DNA of 64,000 bases from Luzula sylvatica (GCA_946800325.1 OX326959.1:31968527-32032526); one strand, 5' to 3'. Numbered from the stretch's first letter, positions 35,900 to 49,351 are shown. The notes: generated by a model from the sequence alone, not told the origin. Numbers and translations are program-made.

Positions 35900-37310
35900 A
35901 AAATATAGAAATGTATAGTGTTAGTGTTCAACAACGAAGGTTTTTTGAGAAAAATACCAAAACGAAGTATTTTACCTTTTTTAGACTTGAATTTTGGCAT
36001 TTATAGAAAATTATGATAATTGATTTTTTTAAGGTGTTTGACTTCTATTTTTTCACTTTTACGAAATTTTAGGAAAATCATAGAAATTTGCATGTGTTTG
36101 TTTTCGATTACGGAGTTTTTTGTGGGAAACTTGAAAATCAAGTATTTTTCTATTTTTTCTTGAATTTCGCAAAAATGGACAATGTGAAGTCTAAGACCTT
36201 CGAAAAAAATCAATTATATTTTTAAATGCCAAAATTGTTGACTAAAACGAGCAAAATACTCAATTTTCATTTATTTATTTTTAGAAAACAAATATGAAAA
36301 CTTAAGACTAACACGATCAAATTTCAATTTTTTGAAATAAATTAGCAAAAATGTAAAGTGAAGTCTAACTACTTCGAAAAAATCAAATACCATATTTTTG
36401 TAAAAAATATTAAAATTGATGTCTTACACAAGCAAAATCATCAATTTTCATGTTTTATTCAAAAAAAAATCTGTAATAGAAAACTAACACAAGTAAATAT
36501 TTATTTTTCAAAAATTGAAGTCTGACACTTTCGAAAAAACTCCGTTAACTGAGGATTAACACAAGAAATTTCTGTTTTTTTTTTAATTTCCGCAAAAGTA
36601 GCAAAAATTGAAGTCAACCTTCAACAAAACTATCATATTTTTATATATAAATGTCAAAATTGATGTCTAAAATGAGAAATATATTCAATTTGCATGTTGT
36701 TTTAAAAAAACTCCGTAATTGAAGATTTACACGAGCAAATTTCTATTTGTTTCTAAAGTTCCGCAAAAATGTCAAAATCGAAGTCTCACACGAACAAAAT
36801 ACTCAATTTTCATATTTTTCACAAAAAAAACTCCCCAATTGAATACTAACACAAGCATAATACTCTTTTTCATGTTTTATTTAAAAAACTCTGTAATTGA
36901 ATACTAACACAAGTAAATTTATATTTTTTTCAAAAAAATCGTAAAAATGCACAAAATGAAGTAACACTTTCGAACAAAATAAATTATCATTTTTTCTAAA
37001 AATGCCAATATTGATGTTTAAAACGAGCAAAATACTCAATTTTCAAGTTTTCCTCAAAAAAAAAAACACTATAATTAAAGACTAACAAAAGCGACTTTCA
37101 TTTTTTTCAAAAAAATTGCAAAAATATAAAAAGCCAAGTTTCGTGTTTTTATAAAAAAGATACTCAAGTTTCGTGTTTAATCTCCGTAGTAGAAAACTAA
37201 CACAAGTAAATTTATGATTTTTGTAAAAAAATTCGCAAAAATACAAAAAAAATTCAGTATAACAACTTCAACAAAATCAATTATCATATTTTTCTACATC
37301 ATGAAAATAA
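35900..37310. repeat. Degenerate AT-rich tandem repeat block
   Basis: Words such as ACTCAATTTTCATG, CTCCGTAATTGAAGACTAAC, ACACAAGCAAATTT and AAAATTGATGTCTAAAACGA recur in the same order at irregular 130-230 bp spacing. Examples are at about 36258, 36444, 36676, 36808 and 37034. It differs from the 249 bp satellite. It lies just upstream of the methylesterase remnant and includes its former promoter region. Confidence 0.7.
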
Positions 37311-37818
37311 CAAATATGTGAAGGAGCAAAGTAGCCTGGATTGATGCAGCTTGCTATAACATGAAGTTATGATCAAATCTAATGTAGAGTTGATGGACAA
37401 GCTACAAGAAGTCATATCTGGTTGTATGTAGAGTGATGGAATTGGACACTACGGTCAGTCGATCTTCACCAGATTTATTGGGGAGACCGAAGATTAATTA
37501 ATTAAAAAAAAAGATTTTTGAGGAGACCAGTGTACATAAATTTTATTCAAAAATTCTGACTTAAATAGGTAAAACTTTTCCTGGCCCGATTAGATGATAG
37601 GAGAATTGAAGCAGTACTCAATTCTCATCCTTCACCAACATTCCAACCAATCCACATCAAGCATCAACAATATTTAATTCAAGTCACTACTACTAAAGAA
37701 AAAGATAATAACACGAAACTGGCAAAATCCATAAACCATAAATAACACAATCAAAGGCTTCATTAAACATCAAAATATAGTCCACAAGTTTACTCTATTG
37801 GACAACCTAAACACAATT
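37311..37818. other. Region downstream of the KH-protein gene
   Basis: Mixed sequence including the 3' flank of the KH gene on the minus strand. No recognisable gene. Confidence 0.4.
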
Positions 37819-40800
37819 TCAACCTTGCCACTGACCCGCAACAGGTTGCACGCCACCTGGCTGAACCTGTCCTTGAACAGCAGGCGTTACCACCCCAGCA
37901 GGTTGAATCATTGCTCCTTGATCAAACCCACTTTGGTTCACATTCATCCCCTGCTGCGGCACATACCCACCAGCAGCCATCTGACCGATATGACCAGCTT
38001 GTCCATATCCCATCTGACCCGTACCCCCACCCATAGCTTGGTTAATATTATTATACCCCGCAGACTGGTCCGCTGTCCAGTTCATACCACCACCGCCACC
38101 CATTGGTTGGTTATACGTGGGTGCCGTGTAGCCAGCTTGACCGTAACCTGGTCCAGCCTGACCAACTTGACCAGTTTGTTGTGGATACTGCTGATGGTAT
38201 TGCTGGGAATATCCATCTGATCCGCCAGTCTGAGGTCCATACGACTGTGCACCAGATCCGTATGGATATTGCTGAGCTGACGCACCAGAAGCCGGGCCTT
38301 GCGGGTACATGCTGTTGTTATACGGCTGTTGCTGGTAACCCGACTGATAACCTGGTTGGCTCTGTTGACCACCGTAAAATTGCTGAGGTGGCGGTGCCGC
38401 CGCTGGGTACATCTGCTGAGGTGGCACCTGGTACGAGTTGGTGTGTCCGTATCCTTGAGGAGGAGGAACTTGTTGATGTGCATATGGACCTGGTCCGCCC
38501 ATAGGAGGGGCTCCTCTCTGGTCCCAAGTGGGGCCACCCATTGAATGCCCGTTTCCACCTCTAGGAGGAGGGTAGTTGCTGTAATTTTGCTGCGGGTTTT
38601 GATTATAGTTCTGAGGGGCAGAACGGTAATTATTACCACTTCTATGGTGTTGGCTATAGTTGCTGTGGTTCTTCTGAGAGCGAGACTGGCCCCACTGGTT
38701 TCCTGAACTCGGTCCGCGTGAACCGTGGTTGTTCTGTCTGTTGCCTGAACCGTTGCTACGGTGATGCGATTGAGGCCTTCCAGACTGGTCAAAAGTAAGG
38801 AACGAAAAATAAATAGTTAGTTCCGAGGAAACAAATGTATATAAAGATGATAAGGATAATTGTAGCAAATAATAAAGAATTGTAAAGTAGCATCATTTCA
38901 TCATATAAATATATAGATTGAATTATGATAACAGTGTGTACAGTAGCATTATTATGATAACAGACATGAAATAACTAATTAACATGATCTAGCATTCGAA
39001 CAAACAAAAGTTAGGCGAATTATCAGTATTAAGAAACAAAACTTAGGTCAATAATCAGTATTAACAAAAGCTAGTATGTAAACGGAATACAGCAAGAAAC
39101 TATGCTTAGAAGATATTTAGGTGCAATAACCACCAACGCTGGACAGCACATATATACAATTAGCAGTATAGTTTGAGCAAGTGCTAGACTATTTAATAGT
39201 TTAATTAGAACAAATAAGCGAAATGCTCCTAACAAAGATGGAAAACAGAATCTTCCAGATTTTATAATCACATTTAGAATGGTGCTAGTGACCAATGAAG
39301 TTTACTCAAGTGAATAGGCATAGACATGGATAAAGAAAGATATTAAGAAATCAAAGAAAAAAAGAAAAAAAAACTTAGGCATTAATGATGATAATACCAA
39401 TGGAGAACCAGCCGGGCCGGTCAACCACCTTCGAATCTCGAAGCAACGTCACTTAACTAGGAACGAGCCTCGGTATACACCTCTCTTCTTTTTATATTGA
39501 TTTGATCTGGCGATCTGAAATGACTATCGCAGCGTAGCTTCATCTGCACTATGTTCTTGTTGATTTTCACATGAATTCCATAATGAGATGTTTTAATTTC
39601 CTTATATTTCACCAACCAGATAAAAAGATATATCATGAATCATCTATTTTGATTCCGAAATTCAGTATTTACTTGTGACAAAGATGAGCAATTAACCATG
39701 TAAATCCACTAATGACAACAATAACTTGAAAAATGCACAAGTCCTATTTGCTTCATGGCCAAAGTAAAAATAAACGAAAAAATGTGGTTCAAAAAATTGG
39801 GTAATAAAAAACTATGGCAACACGAGACGGTCTAAGTTGATAAATAACAAGACAATCAAGACTTGAAACATATTAATATACCCTTACTTATAATCCCCTC
39901 TTTCTGGAGATGAGACTCATCTTGTGATCCAATGCGACTTAAATGGAGCTGCATCTGCATTTTGAAATCCTCCAATTCCAATTTTGGAATTTAAGCATTA
40001 CAAAATCATTTGTCAACTTTTTAAAATTATTCCTATTATGTCCAATTTCATTAATGCACAATTCGCAAAAAATCAAATTGCATGAACAGACTATTAAACC
40101 CTATACATACTATATTACGTATCGTTTCAATGCAAATAACAATCGAAGCGAAAATGAATATGTATCTAAATATAAATCTAGATTTGGTCAAAGTGAATAT
40201 GTGTTTTCCACTGATACGAAGCCAAGTTAGATATTAAATTAAGGGAAAAAGATATTGGACACGACTAAATGTTATGTTATCGACAGAGTGAAATCCTTTA
40301 ATTTTCAGAGCGATATAACTTGTTAATTAATGCGAACAAACATACAAAAAATATTGTTGTGAATTAACCAATCATATACCAAGATTTCCTTGACCTAATA
40401 ATATTGATTTGATATTAGATTGCTATATTGAGTAGTAAAGTAATATATACCTGGGAAATAACGTCTTTAATCATAGATTTCGCAGCGTCAATTTGTTGCC
40501 TGTTTCCATTAATCCGTACCGTTCTTTCCTTCGCATCTTCCCCTTCTGAAGCTTGTTGCGGTACCAACTTCAAAAATAATATTATTTTTTAGTTTATGCA
40601 AAAAAAAATAAGGCTTTTCAAAATCGAAATCCTTGAACATACTTGAATTCGAGCACCAGATCTAGCTTGAAGGTCCTTTATCATTTGGCCTCCTTTTCCT
40701 ATTACCACTCCAACCTAAAGTTGTATTTACAACGGGTTTATAAGTTAAAAAAGACCAACAATATCAAATGGAGATATCCAGTTATTACACACCTTCTCAT

Positions 40801-41871
40801 TTGGGATTTGTATTTCCACTTGCTCAGAACCAGAATTTCCCGTACCAAATCCCCTCGCAGCCAGAGATGGTGTACCGCCAGCTTCAGCCTTAAAAATAAC
40901 AAAAATACCCAAAGCAATTCAAAATTGTGAACATGCATTATTTGAAGGACTAAATTGCGAAAAAGAAGAAGAAAAACCTCTGCCAAAACGTCTTTTATGA
41001 GTCTTTCAGCCTTGTTAATGCTTGCAATAGTTCCTACAAGTTCCACCTCACGAGTGGTGGAATTAGGGTCAGCATCAGAATCCTTGACAATTTGTATTTT
41101 AGCCCCCGAACTAGATTGCAGGTTTCTTATTGTATCCCCAGCTTTTCCTATTAATATCCCAACCTGCAAAGTGCAATGAGAAGGTTTAATTCGAGTTAAA
41201 ATTAAATATTTTTTTGCATAATGGACGAGAAACAAAAGAAAGGGGTACCCTCTTGGTAGGAACTTCAATCATGCGCGAAGTTGTCTCGTCAGGGTCAGTG
41301 TACTCTGACTCATTAGGGGCAATTTCGTCATTTTGAAAGTCTTGTTCGTTTGATTTTGATTCATCCTGTTCACCAGCTTGCTCTAAATCCTCTTCTGTAT
41401 TATGTTTCCCGTTATCCATTGATGGAGCTTGATCTTCTTGTTCTTCAGTTTTATCTGATTTGAACATAATACAACTTAATTAAACGTTTATCAATATAAA
41501 GAAAAATCGTTTCTTTGGCTCATAAAAACCTAATGTGATATCAAAAGAATACCTAATTCATTAGCCTCCTCCGAATCAACTTTCTGCCTCTTGGCATCAG
41601 CTCCATTTTCATCACGCGATCCCTCCAATTCCTTCCGCTTCAAATCCTGATCCTCCACTGCAGCCTCCTCGGACTTCACGGCGGTCACCTCCGTTTCATC
41701 TTCATTTCTCTCCACCTCTATTTTCTCTTCTATTTCCTTCTCATCTTTCACATCATCCGCAGAGACAGATACCGGCGCCGCATCTTCCTCCGTCTTCGGC
41801 AGAGCGATTACTTCCGATTGATCGACTGGAGCCGTCTCCGTTACAGCAGCTACTAAATCTGATTCCGCCAT
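37819..41871 (-). CDS. KH-domain RNA/ssDNA-binding protein (FUBP-like)
   Basis: Seven exons on the minus strand: 41871-41553, 41454-41249, 41163-40978, 40888-40793, 40714-40643, 40567-40451 and 38784-37819. They total 1962 bp (653 residues), all with GT-AG introns and frame kept. Order: an acidic Glu/Asp-rich N-terminus (about 1-170) with a KRQK patch; KH1 with GILIGKAGDTIRNLQ; KH2 with GVVIGKGGQMIKDLQ; and a long Gln/Gly/Tyr/Pro-rich tail (about 320 residues) of prion-like composition, encoded by the last exon after a 1.67 kb intron. Both GXXG loops are intact, so nucleic-acid binding is expected. It resembles plant far-upstream-element-binding-like KH proteins (At1g33680/At4g10070 type, from memory). 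A nuclear RNA-processing role is inferred. Start MAESD was chosen because an upstream in-frame ATG at 41964 lies only 7 bp from the TATA box. Confidence 0.93.
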
Positions 41872-41970
41872 GGTCGTCTTTCCTCTCCTCCGAACGTGAG
41901 GTCTAGGGTTTCTTTGTATGAAGGGATTTTTTTGTTTGTAAGAAGAGGAAGGGAGACTGTACAAGAGGAA

Positions 41971-41984
41971 TTTATTTATTTATA
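41971..41984 (-). promoter_or_regulatory. TATA box of the KH-protein gene
   Basis: TATAAATAAATAAA on the minus strand, 100 bp before the chosen ATG. Transcription would start near 41950, downstream of the alternative ATG at 41964. Confidence 0.65.
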
Positions 41985-41989
41985 GTATA

Positions 41990-44555
41990 TTGTTTTTTCT
42001 AGTGGGACCTTCCTGTCAGTGTGCTATACCCTTGGTCTTTTGGAGGAAACAAAAAATGAGGAAATAAAAAAGACTCGGTAAAAATATATAAATGTTTGTT
42101 ATATTATTTGTTATACAATTATTATATAATTATATTTGTTTTGTATTTTTAGATGTTCATCATAAAACATTTTACTTTAGTCTGTTTTATATTTAGCAAA
42201 AAAATGCTTGCATGTATTGATTTAAGGTTTTCTGTTTGGATATCTACAGATAGAGAAGTTAGCATCTTTCTTAGTTATTTCACTTTCTAAACTAAATTTC
42301 ACAATATTTGCAAAAAAAAATCAAATTGTAATTATAAAAAAGTAAAATATACACATTAATTGGGAAGCTTTGATCAATACTTTTGTAATTATAAAAAAAA
42401 TATGCTAAATTAAAAAAAATGACGAAATAAGTAAATAATCACCTCATTAGAAGCCTCGTATTATCACGATGTGCATATAAAACATCGATTTCTTCTAATA
42501 TATCATATCCGAGTGAAGTTTCTGTTCAATAATTCTAAATATTTTCTTTTAGAAAAATTGAGTACAATCATTAATGCGGAACTTTCATTGAAAAATGCTT
42601 GCATTACATTGTAGATATTTTTTGGCGTTTCGAGTCGTTCGATTTACCTTGTGTTGTCTTTTTCAAATTAATTCTTACCATACAAAGTTAAAGAAAGTAC
42701 TGAAACCACATGCTTCCACGTCGCTAGTTTTTCAGCCGTTATATCAAAGATCGAATATATAGTTAAAAAGTACTGAAACCATATGATTCCACATACGCGT
42801 TGTTTTTCAGTTGTTAGATCAAGATCGAATGGTCTACACTCTCCACACGGCCTATCACACTCTCCACATCTAACATTTCTTCAATTCCATCAAACTGATC
42901 AGAACATTTCGAGTTAACAGAAAACATGGATGGAAAGGAAAAACTTTTTCCGAAAAAGCACTAGAAGTAAAACTGATGGGGAGAGTATTCCGCTCTCATT
43001 TTCGTTTCTCTGTGATTCTTGGTGGCGGGATGGAAGGAGAGGCGATCAATCGAGCGACTGAGAGAGAGAAAGAGAAGCTCGCTTTTTTTCCTTTTTGTTA
43101 TCGATCAGCTAGAGAGAGCGAAGGAATGTTGAAGATAGGGTTTTTCTTTTTTGTTGCAGGGAGGTGGCAGACTAGCAGCGAGGGTCTCAAATGGAGCTTG
43201 AAATTGGGGAAGATGATGGTTGGAGTTGGAAAACGGAAACCCTATGGTTATTGGGAGGATTAGGTTATCTAAGTTGAGTTTAGGCAATGAAATTTTATTC
43301 TTTATGGCCTTCATTCCTAATCACGGTATGTATGCGATTACTATTCTGTAAAACCTATGATATTTTGTTCGATTTTCGCATTTGAATTTGGAAGATTCTG
43401 ATTCTGATTTGAATTTGGATTCAGGCCAGATTGACGAGCGGCTGGAATTATTTTCAGCAGAGAGTGGAGAATTGGTTCTTGCCAAGACGACGGGCCTCAC
43501 AACTATATTCTAATCGACGTCCGAGAATTTCAAAGAACAAGTCTTTCGATGGTTTGGTCGTCATAAAATCCTTTGAGCCGATTCAGTAAGCATCAAATAT
43601 CTCCCTTGAATCCCTTAAACACTAGATCTTATAAAAAGTACTTATCTTCGATCTAAACACGCAGATTGTCTCACACGACCATGATGATGCAATATTAGGC
43701 CTCGATGACATACGAGAGTTTGTGCAACCAGTCAGTCCTAAAAAATAAAATCGATTCAACCCCTATTTACATCACCCAATTCGCCGTGGACAGCTTAAAT
43801 CCTAAAACTTCACTAAAAACACTACATTCTCCTGAAATTATAAAAATGCCCTTACATAAGCACATTAATTGCTTTGACTACATGAAAGTTTGTGCTCATT
43901 TGTATTGTCTTATAACTATATTTTCTTTTGTCAATGATGATTTGGAAAATAACAGATTTCAGAGAAGGAACCCTCTAGGTGGAACCCTCTAGGTCGTCCA
44001 AGAAATCCGGCTCTTATAACTATATTTTCTTTTGTCAATGATGTGAGAGATTGTGGATTCAAGTCTCGTTAAAATTAATGGATTGGGAACCACCAAATCT
44101 TCACCATTCACTCATTTAATACAAAAAATTAATGTAGTCACATTTGCTGCTTAACACATCGAGAAGAGACATTATAGAAAAAATAATGTATTCATGGGAT
44201 TGTTCTGGATGGATATTTTGAATTTCATGCAATTTTTTATTTTTGAAAGAAACATAATACACGAATCGTGGATATATTTAGTTTCATATTTTTATTGATA
44301 ATACCAACGTGACTTGAATCTATGCAATTTTGTTCTTATCGTAATGTGTTTGATGATTCTGTCGGATTCGTGACATCAATTTAGGAATAAATTATTCGCA
44401 TTTTTTTCTTGACAATGTACGTCCTTAATAAATTTGTCGGAGTTGTCAAGTCAATTTGTGAATAAATCACTAATCCATCACAATTTCGATATCCTCGCGT
44501 AATTAAGTGTTATTTTATACTTCCTGTCAATTTGTTCAACGGTTCCCACCTCATG
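41990..44555. other. Intergenic region; unassigned reading frames near 43 kb
   Basis: Mostly AT-rich. A ~70 bp segment with AAAGTACTGAAACCA is tandemly repeated (42692-42830). A less AT-rich part (42970-43600) has a 95-codon frame (42976-43263) and a second frame reading MELEIGEDDGWSWKTETL. Neither matches a family I know. A 31 bp word is directly repeated at 43911-43941 and 44013-44043, and AACCCTCTAGGTGG is doubled between them (about 43970-43995). Confidence 0.4.
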
Positions 44556-44574
44556 ACCGAACCTATGAGCCCTC

Positions 44575-44860
44575 TACAACACCCCTAACTTGAATAAGGT
44601 GCCCCTTGTTTCGCCGTTCACTGGCGAGGAAATTTCTACTATGATCATGGCAATTCCGAGGGATAAGACATCCGGGCTGGACGGAATTCCGGCAGAGTTT
44701 TTCAGAATTCTGGATGGTCATGCAACCCGAGGTGAAAATAATGGTCGGTAAATATTTTTTCCAACTCTCTAGACCTTTGGCGCGTCAATCAAGCCGCCAT
44801 CTCTCTAGTTCCAAAAAACCTCGGCCAACCGGATCGAGGATTTTCGCCAGATTAGTGTCA
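44575..44860 (+). pseudogene. LINE reverse transcriptase fragment (N-terminal part)
   Basis: Pieces read as PFTGEEISTMIMAIPRDKTSGLDG and IPAEFFR, then FFSNSLDLWRVNQAAISLVPK in another frame. This is the palm/finger entry of plant LINE reverse transcriptases (K(S/T)xGxDGxPAEFF, then ..N.T.I.L.PK). Frames shift at least twice. No poly-A tail or target duplication is visible, so only an eroded scrap remains. It covers a different region of the polymerase than the LINE at 19348. Confidence 0.8.
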
Positions 44861-45069
44861 TTATTATAATTTATAACTCATCTAAGTATGATTATTTATA
44901 AATTTCATGATTATTTTTCGAAAAGAAAAATTCATGATTATTTTACATTATGTTAGCAAATTGCTAATTATATTTTTATCAGATATTAATGCATATATTA
45001 GAACTATGATATAATTATATTTCAAATATAATACAATTTTACGAAAAAACATGAAAAATTATTATATCA

Positions 45070-46440
45070 CTAGGAGATTACCCGCACTTCGCGGCGGTTT
45101 TGTTTCATTTGTTTTACCATACACGTACTATATATACACATAATATATAGTTATGATTTTTCGGGATCAAATATAAGACTTTATGAAAATAAATATCATA
45201 TTGATTAAGGAAGTTTGATGATGACAAAATTATCATACTATTTTTGAATATGACACATTGCGAAATATTTATTTAGTACTATAATGCAACACATACAAAA
45301 AAGAATAAATGTCACTATAAAATAATAAAACAACATGGGTGGACATAAACAAAAATAAAAACCATATGATATTTTAAATTTTCATATCTAAAATTAAGAA
45401 TAATAACATTGTAAAAGTTTAAAAAAATTATTTATGTCTGATAAATTTTAAGTTTCATGTTTATTATTGAAAAATATTATATAAGTTAAAGAAATTATTT
45501 CTGTTTAGTACATAAATATCTTTCGTTATTTTTTTTTTAAAGATTAACATGAAACTGTTTTAAGTACAAATACAAATACAAATATAACATAATTGTTTTA
45601 AAAATAATAATAATTAGGATGTGCAAATTTTTTTCTATTATATTTTTAAAAATAATAATAATAAGGATTACAAGTCATTAATATAATTATATTTATTTTT
45701 ATATCTTTTTTACATAATTATTTTCATAATTTTAAGTTAGAGAAAATTATTGAATATATGATAATAACATACTTAGTAGTATGTGCAATTGTTTTCAATT
45801 ATAGTTTTAAAAATAATAATAATTAGTCTTACAAGTCATAATGTAATTATATTTATTTTTATATCTTTTTTACACAATTGTTTTCATAATTTTAAGTTAG
45901 AAAAAAATATTAAATATATGATAATATGGATCTCAAAATAAAGATAAAATTCCAGCGAATATATTTATTAATTTTTTTAAATTATATTATGAAAATACTA
46001 ACAATATTTGATGTATATTTTATTATATTATATATTGATTTATTAATTTATTAATATTAGATATTTAAACTCTTCACATTCTATTTGTATTCACAATTGA
46101 TCATGTATCATATTGTGAAAAAATTCAAAATCAAATACAATTGGTCCAACATGAACCTAACAAATAATATTTTGACACGTCATTAGTGTAAGGTGGTGTG
46201 GCCTTCTAAAATTGCTTAAAACTATGTGTGAAATAAGGACACATAAATATCTACAAATAAAACATAACCACACAAAATCAAAGGTTAATCTATGGTTCAT
46301 ATGTTGCCACATATCCTAATCTAATGGTTGAAATAATTGTGATGATGTGGCATGAGTTGTGATGAGTTGGCATGAGGAGATTGCATAAAGATGGGTCCAA
46401 AATAAGGGGGTTGATAAATTATTATTCACAATAGGTCAAG
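45070..46440 (-). mobile_element. Helitron-like non-autonomous element A
   Basis: On the minus strand a GC hairpin (CCGC arms, about 45081-45096) is followed by TAATCTC and CTAG, then T at 45069, the Helitron 3' end pattern. The body is AT-rich without coding. It contains an internal tandem duplication of ~175 bp (about 45590-45765 and 45770-45935), each copy ending TTTTAAGTTAGA. Its distal part (45930-46390) is clearly similar to 48365-48775. The 5' end near 46440 is not fixed. Confidence 0.6.
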
Positions 46441-48785
46441 CAACATTACACTTAAAATTAGCGAACCATACCATCTATATGTACGCTTCGCAAGTAATTG
46501 ATTATATAAACTAATAAATTTTATATTTCGTACGATATTTAAAAAACAATATTTTTTACCTTACATTTTTGACATTAAACCTAAAATTAGCGAACCATAC
46601 CACCTATTTTGTACATGATATTACCTAAAATAGTTATAGTAAGCAAAATTGTCTTGTAGGAATGGTCCACAAAATGTTAACATAAAATAATTAAAAAACA
46701 ATGTTTTTTTAACTAAACAACACAAGTGAAAGTTATTTAATATCATATGATATTTAAAATTTATATATCTAAAAATAAAAATAATATAATGTATATGTTT
46801 TATATGTATATGAAGTTATTTTTGTTAGGTCAATTTTTACCTTTCATTTTTTATTAATTTTTGAAAAAGCATGTTTTGATGTTTAAGAAGTTATTTGTGT
46901 TTAGTAACTTTGTATTTTTCATATTTATTAATTTTTGAAAAAAAATTAACATGAATATTTTTGAGTAAAAACACAACTATAAACTTTTAGTATTGTGTTC
47001 AATTTTTTGAAATTGTAGTTTTTAATAACACTAAAAATTAGACTTAAAAGGCACTAATGTAATACTTACTTTTGTATTGTCTTTTCTTACATAATTTTAA
47101 GTTAGGGGCCGTTTGGCAAGCGAAATTAGTAGAGTGGAATTGGATTATAAGGTGGAGGAGTAAAAAGTTCTGGAATTTGTAATTTCACTGTTTGTTTGGA
47201 TGTCCAAATTATAAAATGCTGAAAAATATAATTCTTTGTTTGGTTGGCCACAAAATATTAGAATTTTTCTATTAAAAATGTAGAAAAAATATTTATTAAA
47301 ATTGATCAAAAATAATATTTTATTATATCCATGTAATATTATTGTTATAATAATATATAATATAATATTAATTACATAGTTATAAAATTATACTATATGA
47401 ATTTAATAATTATAACATAATTGCAATATATTACTATATAAGGTATGTAATATTCATATTCATATAATTAATATAATATTATATATTATTTGTAATAATA
47501 TAGAATAGTTATATTATAACATATAATAAATATTTTAATAATATAATAACAATATTGTTATATTATTATAATATTATATTAATTATATAGATATAACATA
47601 TTTGTTATGTATGATATTATCTATTATTATAATATTATATGGTTTATTAATTATTATAATAAATATAATATGTTGTACATCAATTATATTATAATAATAG
47701 ATATATTGTAAAAAAATAAAATTATATTTTATGCATATAAAATATTATAATAAAAATATAAATATATAAAATGTAATTTTGTATTATTATATTTTATCTA
47801 GTAATATTATATATTATAATTAATATAATTATTTTATTATTATAATATTAGCAGTTATATAGTAATTATATTATCTAAAAAAAATTATTATATCAATATA
47901 CTTAAATTAATAATATATATGATTGTAATAATATAATTATATTATATTATCATAATAATATAATATTATAGAATAACATATATTATTCTAGTAATATTAT
48001 TATATTATTACAATATTATTTTTCATCGATATAATAATATTCTTTATAAAAAATATATAATATTTTATTAATTATATAGATATAATATAATTATTATATA
48101 TTATTATAATAATATATAATATTATATTAATTGAATGAATCTAATCATTATAACATAATTATTTCTTGATCATAACTTATGCTCCACTTTGGCACTCCTC
48201 AAATTTGAAGAATTATAATTTGCTAGTTTTGTGGAATGAAAAGATTCCAAGAAAAATATAATTCCAATATTTTTTGTAACCAAACAAGGAATTAGGTTGG
48301 AATGGAAATATATAATTCCATTCCATACTAAATTACATGCTCCCAACACAAGCCCAGAGAAAAAAAGTGTTGGAGATATGAGACTCAAAATAAAGAGAAA
48401 TTTCAAAGTGAATATATTTCATAATTTTCGAAAATAAAAATACTAATTATATTTGAATGTATGTTTCATAAAATTATAAATTAATTTATTAATGTTAGAT
48501 ATTTGATCTCTTCACATTCTATTTGTATTTGCATCTCATCATGTAACATAATATGAAATAATACAATATTAAATACAATCGGTCCAACAAAAACTTAACG
48601 AATAATAATTGAATACATTACAAAAAAATGCTCAAAAGTAAGTGTAAAATAATGAGCATATAAATATTTTCAAAAAAATAATTGTCATAAAAAGTCAATA
48701 GTTCGCATTTTATCACATAACATAATTTAATGATTGAAATAATTATGATGATGAAGTAGCACAAAGATGAGTTGAAAATAGAAGA
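46441..48785 (-). mobile_element. Second Helitron-like copy (B), interrupted by a TIR element
   Basis: 46500-47104 and 48356-48775 align by eye with consecutive parts of element A. Shared words include CATATGATATTTAAAATTT, AATTTTAAGTTAG, CTCAAAATAAAG, CTCTTCACATTCTATTTG and GGTCCAACA. The two halves are separated by 47105-48355. Its 3' hairpin end is not recognisable, so it is partial. Confidence 0.5.
47105..48355. mobile_element. 1.25 kb Tourist-like TIR element with an extremely AT-rich core
   Basis: The left end reads GGGGCCGTTTGGCAAGCG, then AATTAGTAGAGTGGAATTGG. The right end is a degenerate inverse, from CCATTCCATACTAAATT to ACACAAGCCC. The core (47300-48160) is almost pure A/T with repeated TATAATAT words and no coding. 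The undisturbed sequence in element A (TTAAGTTAGA, then A-rich) shows the empty site, supporting insertion after TTA. Confidence 0.65.
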
Positions 48786-48806
48786 TGGTGGTGTTGCAGT
48801 GCTGGT

Positions 48807-49351
48807 CTATGTTACGCGGATACTTCAAAAATGCAGAAGTATCCTGAGGATACGCCTATCCGATATGGATACGGATGCGATACGGCTCGGATACGTATCA
48901 GATACGTCACGTGGCGTATCCGAATATTTTAATATTTTTTTTTTATACGGCGGGGATACGGCAGGATACGGCTGGGGATACGTCCAGGATACGGTTGGGA
49001 TACTTAATTTATGATACTTCGGCCCATTATATATTTTGGTCCATAATATGTTCACATAAATTATATAGGATATTTCTAGGATACTTCTAGATTAGTTCTA
49101 AAATATTTCTAGAACAAGTTTGTGATAATTTTATGATACTTGTATTGTTTGGTTGACATTATTTATTGTCATTATATTTAATTTAAAAATATTATTAATT
49201 TATTACTTATTTATTAATTATATATAATATAAATATATTAAACTAATAATTATATAGCCGTATCTGTATCCGTGATTTTTTGAAAATTGCCGTATCGCCG
49301 TATCCGTATCGTATCGGATACGTTACCTGTATCCGTATCCGTGCAACATAG
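48807..49351. mobile_element. 545 bp GGATACGG hAT-type MITE with exact 8 bp target duplication
   Basis: The termini are CTATGTTACGCGGATAC and GTATCCGTGCAACATAG. The octamer GTGCTGGT is duplicated exactly at 48799-48806 and 49352-49359, the hAT signature. Both subterminal regions are packed with GGATACGG/CCGTATCC words (more than 20 in total), the middle is AT-rich, and there is no transposase. Confidence 0.92.

Noticed and set aside
37798..38544. Plus-strand frames over the KH-gene last exon
   Set aside because: Shadows of the Gln/Gly/Tyr-rich exon on the minus strand.
41872..41964. Upstream in-frame ATG of the KH gene (MYSLPSSSYK...)
   Set aside because: It lies about 7-20 bp from the TATA box, before the expected transcription start.
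42976..43263. 95-codon plus-strand frame near 43 kb
   Set aside because: Low-complexity composition, no family resemblance, no clear splice partners.
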